A stretch of DNA of 64,000 nt from Bacteroidales bacterium UBA5382 (GTDB taxonomy: Bacteria; Bacteroidota; Bacteroidia; Bacteroidales; Dysgonomonadaceae): NCBI GenBank assembly GCA_002409745.1, contig DHOU01000007.1, positions 1 through 64,000 on the forward strand. The letters run 5' to 3'. Below are positions 61,142-64,000 of the stretch, piece by piece. Position 1 is the first letter of the stretch, and each line of letters starts with the position of its first letter. The position numbers and the translations under genes were made by a program. The notes beneath the pieces were generated by a model. That model saw only the letters and a list, made by a program, of their open reading frames with translations, was not told the origin of the DNA and did not search any database.

Positions 61142-62626
61142 CTATACAAATTTATTGACCGCATCGATAAATGCCTCTACGGAAGCGGCTACGATATCGG
61201 TGTTCGCCGAAAAACCATAATAAATCATTCCGTTATGTTCCACCTGCATGTGTACTTTTCCCACATCATCGCTTCCGCGATTGATCGCCTGGATAAGAAA
61301 CTCCTGAATGACGGTTTCCCGATTAATGATATTCTTTACCGCCTTGATAGCCGCATCGACAGGGCCGTTACCCGTCGCAGCCGCTTCGAAATGTTCGCCG
61401 GCAATATCGAGCCCGAGGCTTGCCACGGGGCGCAATCCCACTCCACACGATACCTGCAAATAATCGATCTTGATACGGTGCAAATGAGCTCCCCGGCCTA
61501 CTAAAATAAGGATATCATCGTCATTGATATCTTTTTTCCGATCAGCCAGATCAAGAAACTTCGGATAAACTTCATCCAATTTGTCATTTTCCAACTGCAC
61601 CCCTAACAATGTCAGCCGATTTTTAAGGGCTGCCCGCCCGCTTCGAGCCGTTAAGACAATAGCATTGTCATCAATGCCGACATCTTTTGGATTGATGATT
61701 TCGTATGTCGCGACATTCTTCAATACGCCATCCTGATGAATGCCCGATGAATGAGCGAAGGCATTCCGTCCCACAATGGCTTTGTTGGGCTGCACCGGCA
61801 TATTCATCAACGCCGACACCAAGCGGCTGGTATCATATATTTTCTGCGTATTGATATTGGTGTCAAAACCCCTTTCCTTATGACTTTTCAACGCCATCGC
61901 CACTTCTTCCAGCGAAGTGTTTCCGGCCCGCTCGCCGATACCGTTTATGGTAACTTCCACCTGGCGGGCACCGTTGATCACCCCCGATAAGGTATTAGCC
62001 GTAGCCATTCCCAGATCCTGATGACAATGGGTAGACAGGATGGCGCTTTTCATGTCTACATGGTCAATTAAATATTTTATTTTCGCACCATATTCATCCG
62101 GAAAGCAATATCCCGTCGTGTCGGGGATATTCACCACCGTTGCGCCGGCATCGACCACCGCTTGTACGACACGCGCCAAATACTCGTTGTCGGTTCGTCC
62201 GGCATCTTCGGCATAAAATTCCACATCGTCCACAAAGCGACGGGCAAAGCGCGTGGCTTTGACGGCTCGTTCGATGATTTCTTCGCGATTGGAATTGAAT
62301 TTATACTTGATATGAGCATCGGAAGTCCCGATGCCGGTATGGATACGTTTACGCTTGGCATATTTCAACGCCTCGGCAGCCACTTCGATATCTTTTTCCA
62401 CCGCACGGGTCAAGGCACAAATAACAGGCCAAGTGACCGCTTTCGATATTTCGACGACCGAATTAAAATCTCCGGGACTCGATACCGGAAACCCAGCTTC
62501 AATCACATCCACACCTAATAACTCAAGCGCTTTCGCCACTTGAATCTTTTCGATTGTATTTAATTGACAACCCGGAACCTGTTCTCCGTCTCGTAACGTG
62601 GTGTCAAAAACATAAATTCGTTCCAT
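61142..62626 (-). CDS. leuA: 2-isopropylmalate synthase
   Basis: A 494-aa enzyme that condenses acetyl-CoA and 2-oxoisovalerate, the first committed step of leucine synthesis. It has [19 protein letters not shown], the metal motif [28 protein letters not shown] and a C-terminal leucine-binding regulatory domain (from about 390). It is the first gene of the leu/ilv operon, with an attenuator leader directly upstream. Confidence 0.96.
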   Translation of the reverse strand: MERIYVFDTTLRDGEQVPGCQLNTIEKIQVAKALELLGVDVIEAGFPVSSPGDFNSVVEISKAVTWPVICALTRAVEKDIEVAAEALKYAKRKRIHTGIGTSDAHIKYKFNSNREEIIERAVKATRFARRFVDDVEFYAEDAGRTDNEYLARVVQAVVDAGATVVNIPDTTGYCFPDEYGAKIKYLIDHVDMKSAILSTHCHQDLGMATANTLSGVINGARQVEVTINGIGERAGNTSLEEVAMALKSHKERGFDTNINTQKIYDTSRLVSALMNMPVQPNKAIVGRNAFAHSSGIHQDGVLKNVATYEIINPKDVGIDDNAIVLTARSGRAALKNRLTLLGVQLENDKLDEVYPKFLDLADRKKDINDDDILILVGRGAHLHRIKIDYLQVSCGVGLRPVASLGLDIAGEHFEAAATGNGPVDAAIKAVKNIINRETVIQEFLIQAINRGSDDVGKVHMQVEHNGMIYYGFSANTDIVAASVEAFIDAVNKFV

Positions 62627-62654
62627 TATCTTTCAAATCATTTATATTTATACT

Positions 62655-62684
62655 AAAAAACCTTTCCCACACTGTGAGAAAGGT
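62655..62684 (-). terminator. Attenuator terminator in the leuA leader
   Basis: On the minus strand ACCTTTCTCACA and TGTGGGAAAGGT form a 12-bp stem (one G-U pair), followed by six U, ending 29 bp before the leuA start codon. Its 5' arm contains TTCTCAC, which can instead pair with GTGAGGA at the leader-peptide stop. Confidence 0.85.
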
Positions 62685-62728
62685 CATCTTTTCGTTTATT
62701 GTTCAAATTCATCAACTACATGCCATCC

Positions 62729-62794
62729 TCACCCGCTGAAGTTATCCAGAAGTAGAATAGAAATGACTAGAATATGAATAATAGGATGGTTCAT
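62729..62794 (-). CDS. Ile/Leu/Val-rich leader peptide of the leu/ilv operon
   Basis: A 21-codon frame, ATG at 62794 and TGA at 62729-62731. Residues 5-16 read IIHILVISILLL: five Ile, four Leu and one Val codon among twelve. The stop codon lies inside GTGAGGA (62726-62732), which can pair with TTCTCAC (62674-62680) of the terminator 5' arm. If ribosomes stall at the Ile/Leu/Val codons, this segment is free to block the terminator; if they reach the stop codon, they cover it and the terminator forms. This is the classical attenuation arrangement, and a promoter lies just upstream. Confidence 0.8.
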   Translation of the reverse strand: MNHPIIHILVISILLLDNFSG

Positions 62795-62832
62795 ATAATA
62801 ACTGAAAACACTATCGTTTTATTTAATGGTTA

Positions 62833-62863
62833 CAAAGTAAAAGCAAAAATACGGAACGACAAA
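62833..62863 (-). promoter_or_regulatory. Promoter of the leu/ilv operon
   Basis: On the minus strand TTTG (62860-62863), 19 bp, then TTACTTTG (62833-62840), one mismatch to TAnnTTTG. A transcript starting near 62826 would place the leader-peptide start about 30 nt downstream. A second TATTTTTG lies at 62844-62851. Confidence 0.55.
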
Positions 62864-62990
62864 ATATTTCGCCATATTTATTCCTAAAATCTTACATATT
62901 GATATGTTTTCCCCCGGATTATCTATGATGTATCATTTGATAATCGATTGATATCTGTTGATTTATTCGATTATCGCTATTTTTTGTAAA

Positions 62991-63027
62991 AAGAAGGACT
63001 TCCGGAGTTTTCCCGGAAGTCCTTCTT
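62991..63027 (-). terminator. Terminator of the malate dehydrogenase gene
   Basis: Perfect 15-bp stem AAGAAGGACTTCCGG / CCGGAAGTCCTTCTT with a 7-nt loop, followed by TTTTTAC on the minus strand, 17 bp after the stop codon. Confidence 0.88.
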
Positions 63028-63043
63028 ATCGATACCTATAATC

Positions 63044-64000
63044 TTATAAATTAGGATTAATAGAACTCCATTGACTGATTGCAGGAATAACCCCCATGGC
63101 AATCACTTGATCACGAAGGTCGCATAAGTGAGCGTAACTTTCTTTTAATTCAGCTATTTCACTATCCGTTCCCTTTACTTCGGCATAAGCCACGCCTTTT
63201 TTCGTTATCGACGTTTCCATCGCCATCATGATGTGGTCGAATCCCTGGCTATGTACATAACAACCGGCCGGCCAACGGAAAGCGTCACCGCCCATTGCCG
63301 CACGGATCATTTCGACCGATACATAAGCGGGGCTTTGGAAAGAAGAGCGTCCACGCAATTTGATAATATTTGCGCCCCCCTTGGTAACGCGTTGTTTGAG
63401 CTCGGCCCAATCTTCGTCGGTCAATTTAGAGGTGCCGATCAAATCGAGGAGCGGTTGTCCGTTAACTTTTGCCGTAGATGCAAATACAGCCATTTGTTCA
63501 CCGTGTCCTCCGTACGTACGGGTATTGGTCACTTCGCTTTGTTTCAAACCGAAATGTTTTGCCAATTCGCTTTGCAAGCGAGTACTGTCGAGACCGGCTA
63601 AAGTGGTCACCTGAGTAGGTTTCAGTCCGGAATGAATCAAAGCCACCAATCCGGTAATATCCGCCGGATTGAAAATGATGGTCAGATGTTTGAGATCAGG
63701 GCAATACGCTTTGATATCTTTTCCTAATTGGGCCGCAATTTCTGCATTTCCTTTCAAAAGATCTTCGCGCGTCATACCCTCTTTGCGGGGCGCCCCACCC
63801 GAAGAAATCATATACTTGGTATCGGTAAAAGCTTCTTTGATGTCGGTTGTGAAAGAAAAGTTGATACCATCGAATCCACAATGACGCATCTCTTCATACA
63901 CGCCCTCTAAGCCTTTGGCAAAAGGATCGTAAAGACAAATGTCGGACGTTAAATGCATCATGGCAGCGGTTTGGGCCATATTGGAACCAATCATACCGGC
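63044..64000 (-). CDS. mdh: Malate dehydrogenase, N-terminus beyond the window
   Basis: NAD-dependent oxidation of malate to oxaloacetate. About 318 residues are visible, beginning with AGMIGSNMAQ of the Rossmann nucleotide loop at the right edge, so the first roughly 10-20 residues are outside. Landmarks are SSGGAPRKEGMTREDLLKGN, IFNPADITGLVALI, the active-site His in RTYGGHGEQMAVF and GRSSFQSPAYVSVEMIRAAM. This sequence type, with GGAPRKEGMTR, is the form I know from Bacteroides. It ends at its own strong terminator, so it is a separate unit from the leu operon. Confidence 0.93.
   Translation of the reverse strand, partial: AGMIGSNMAQTAAMMHLTSDICLYDPFAKGLEGVYEEMRHCGFDGINFSFTTDIKEAFTDTKYMISSGGAPRKEGMTREDLLKGNAEIAAQLGKDIKAYCPDLKHLTIIFNPADITGLVALIHSGLKPTQVTTLAGLDSTRLQSELAKHFGLKQSEVTNTRTYGGHGEQMAVFASTAKVNGQPLLDLIGTSKLTDEDWAELKQRVTKGGANIIKLRGRSSFQSPAYVSVEMIRAAMGGDAFRWPAGCYVHSQGFDHIMMAMETSITKKGVAYAEVKGTDSEIAELKESYAHLCDLRDQVIAMGVIPAISQWSSINPNL

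Noticed and set aside
62641..62700. Short minus-strand frame MNLNNKRKDD... crossing the leuA attenuator hairpin
   Set aside because: It runs through the terminator stem, is not enriched in control codons and is better explained as RNA structure; the upstream Ile/Leu/Val-rich frame is the leader peptide.

Overview
The window comes from a Bacteroidales bacterium (Bacteroidota). The evidence is two SusC/SusD pairs, DUF3244, DUF4292 and DUF6261 proteins, Bacteroidales-type promoters (TTTG, 19 bp, TAnnTTTG) and a Bacteroidales-type malate dehydrogenase. A Tannerellaceae/Dysgonomonadaceae-like genome is my guess; the sequence alone does not fix the genus. No rRNA, tRNA or CRISPR array was seen.

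Layout. 1-6.2 kb: an AT-rich operon on the minus strand with overlapping genes. It encodes a class II Fic protein, a 1234-aa SF1 helicase with a C-terminal PLD nuclease (the architecture of the single-protein, type II Mokosh phage-defence system), a 379-aa protein with an AcrVA2-like C-terminal motif, and a further partial gene. 6.3-12.7 kb: a possible small transcript, an ABC-F ATPase, a DEAD-box helicase, an AraC-type regulator with a DUF3244 protein, and a membrane TPR/HTH regulator. 12.8-14.3 kb: remnants of AbiEi, AbiEii, HipA and AAA-ATPase genes plus an IS3-like end. 14.4-20.9 kb: a SusC/SusD pair and a TlpA-like lipoprotein with an attenuator-like leader. 21.3-21.8 kb: a 22-unit tandem array of 20-21 bp. 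21.8-37.1 kb: a polysaccharide locus (regulator, SusC, SusD, three GH144-type enzymes, GH3 beta-glucosidase) that I infer handles beta-1,2-glucan. 37-44.5 kb: dut, TPR protein, DUF4292 lipoprotein, EnvC-like protein, ECF sigma factor and a probable anti-sigma/beta-barrel protein. 44.7-49.4 kb: exported murein-peptide enzymes (NlpC/P60 and dipeptide epimerase), DUF6261 and pncA. 49.6-62.9 kb: a branched-chain amino-acid operon in the order leuA, leuC, (four-helix-bundle gene), leuD, leuA-like, leuB, ilvD, ilvB, ilvN, ilvC. 63-64 kb: malate dehydrogenase, cut by the window edge.

The most notable regulatory feature lies in front of leuA. A 21-residue leader peptide carries ten Ile, Leu or Val codons within a run of twelve. 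It is followed by a candidate antiterminator segment at its stop codon and an intrinsic terminator just before the leuA start, which is a classical attenuation layout for the operon.

The other unusual theme is short-period repeats between genes. These are 7-bp and 8-bp arrays repeatedly placed at gene ends in the ilv/leu operon, an 8-bp/56-bp array after envC, a 20-21 bp array after the GH3 gene and a 41-bp array in the DUF6261 leader. Some of the 8-bp arrays supply the last codons and stop codons of genes, and inverted copies flank the four-helix-bundle gene inserted between leuC and leuD.
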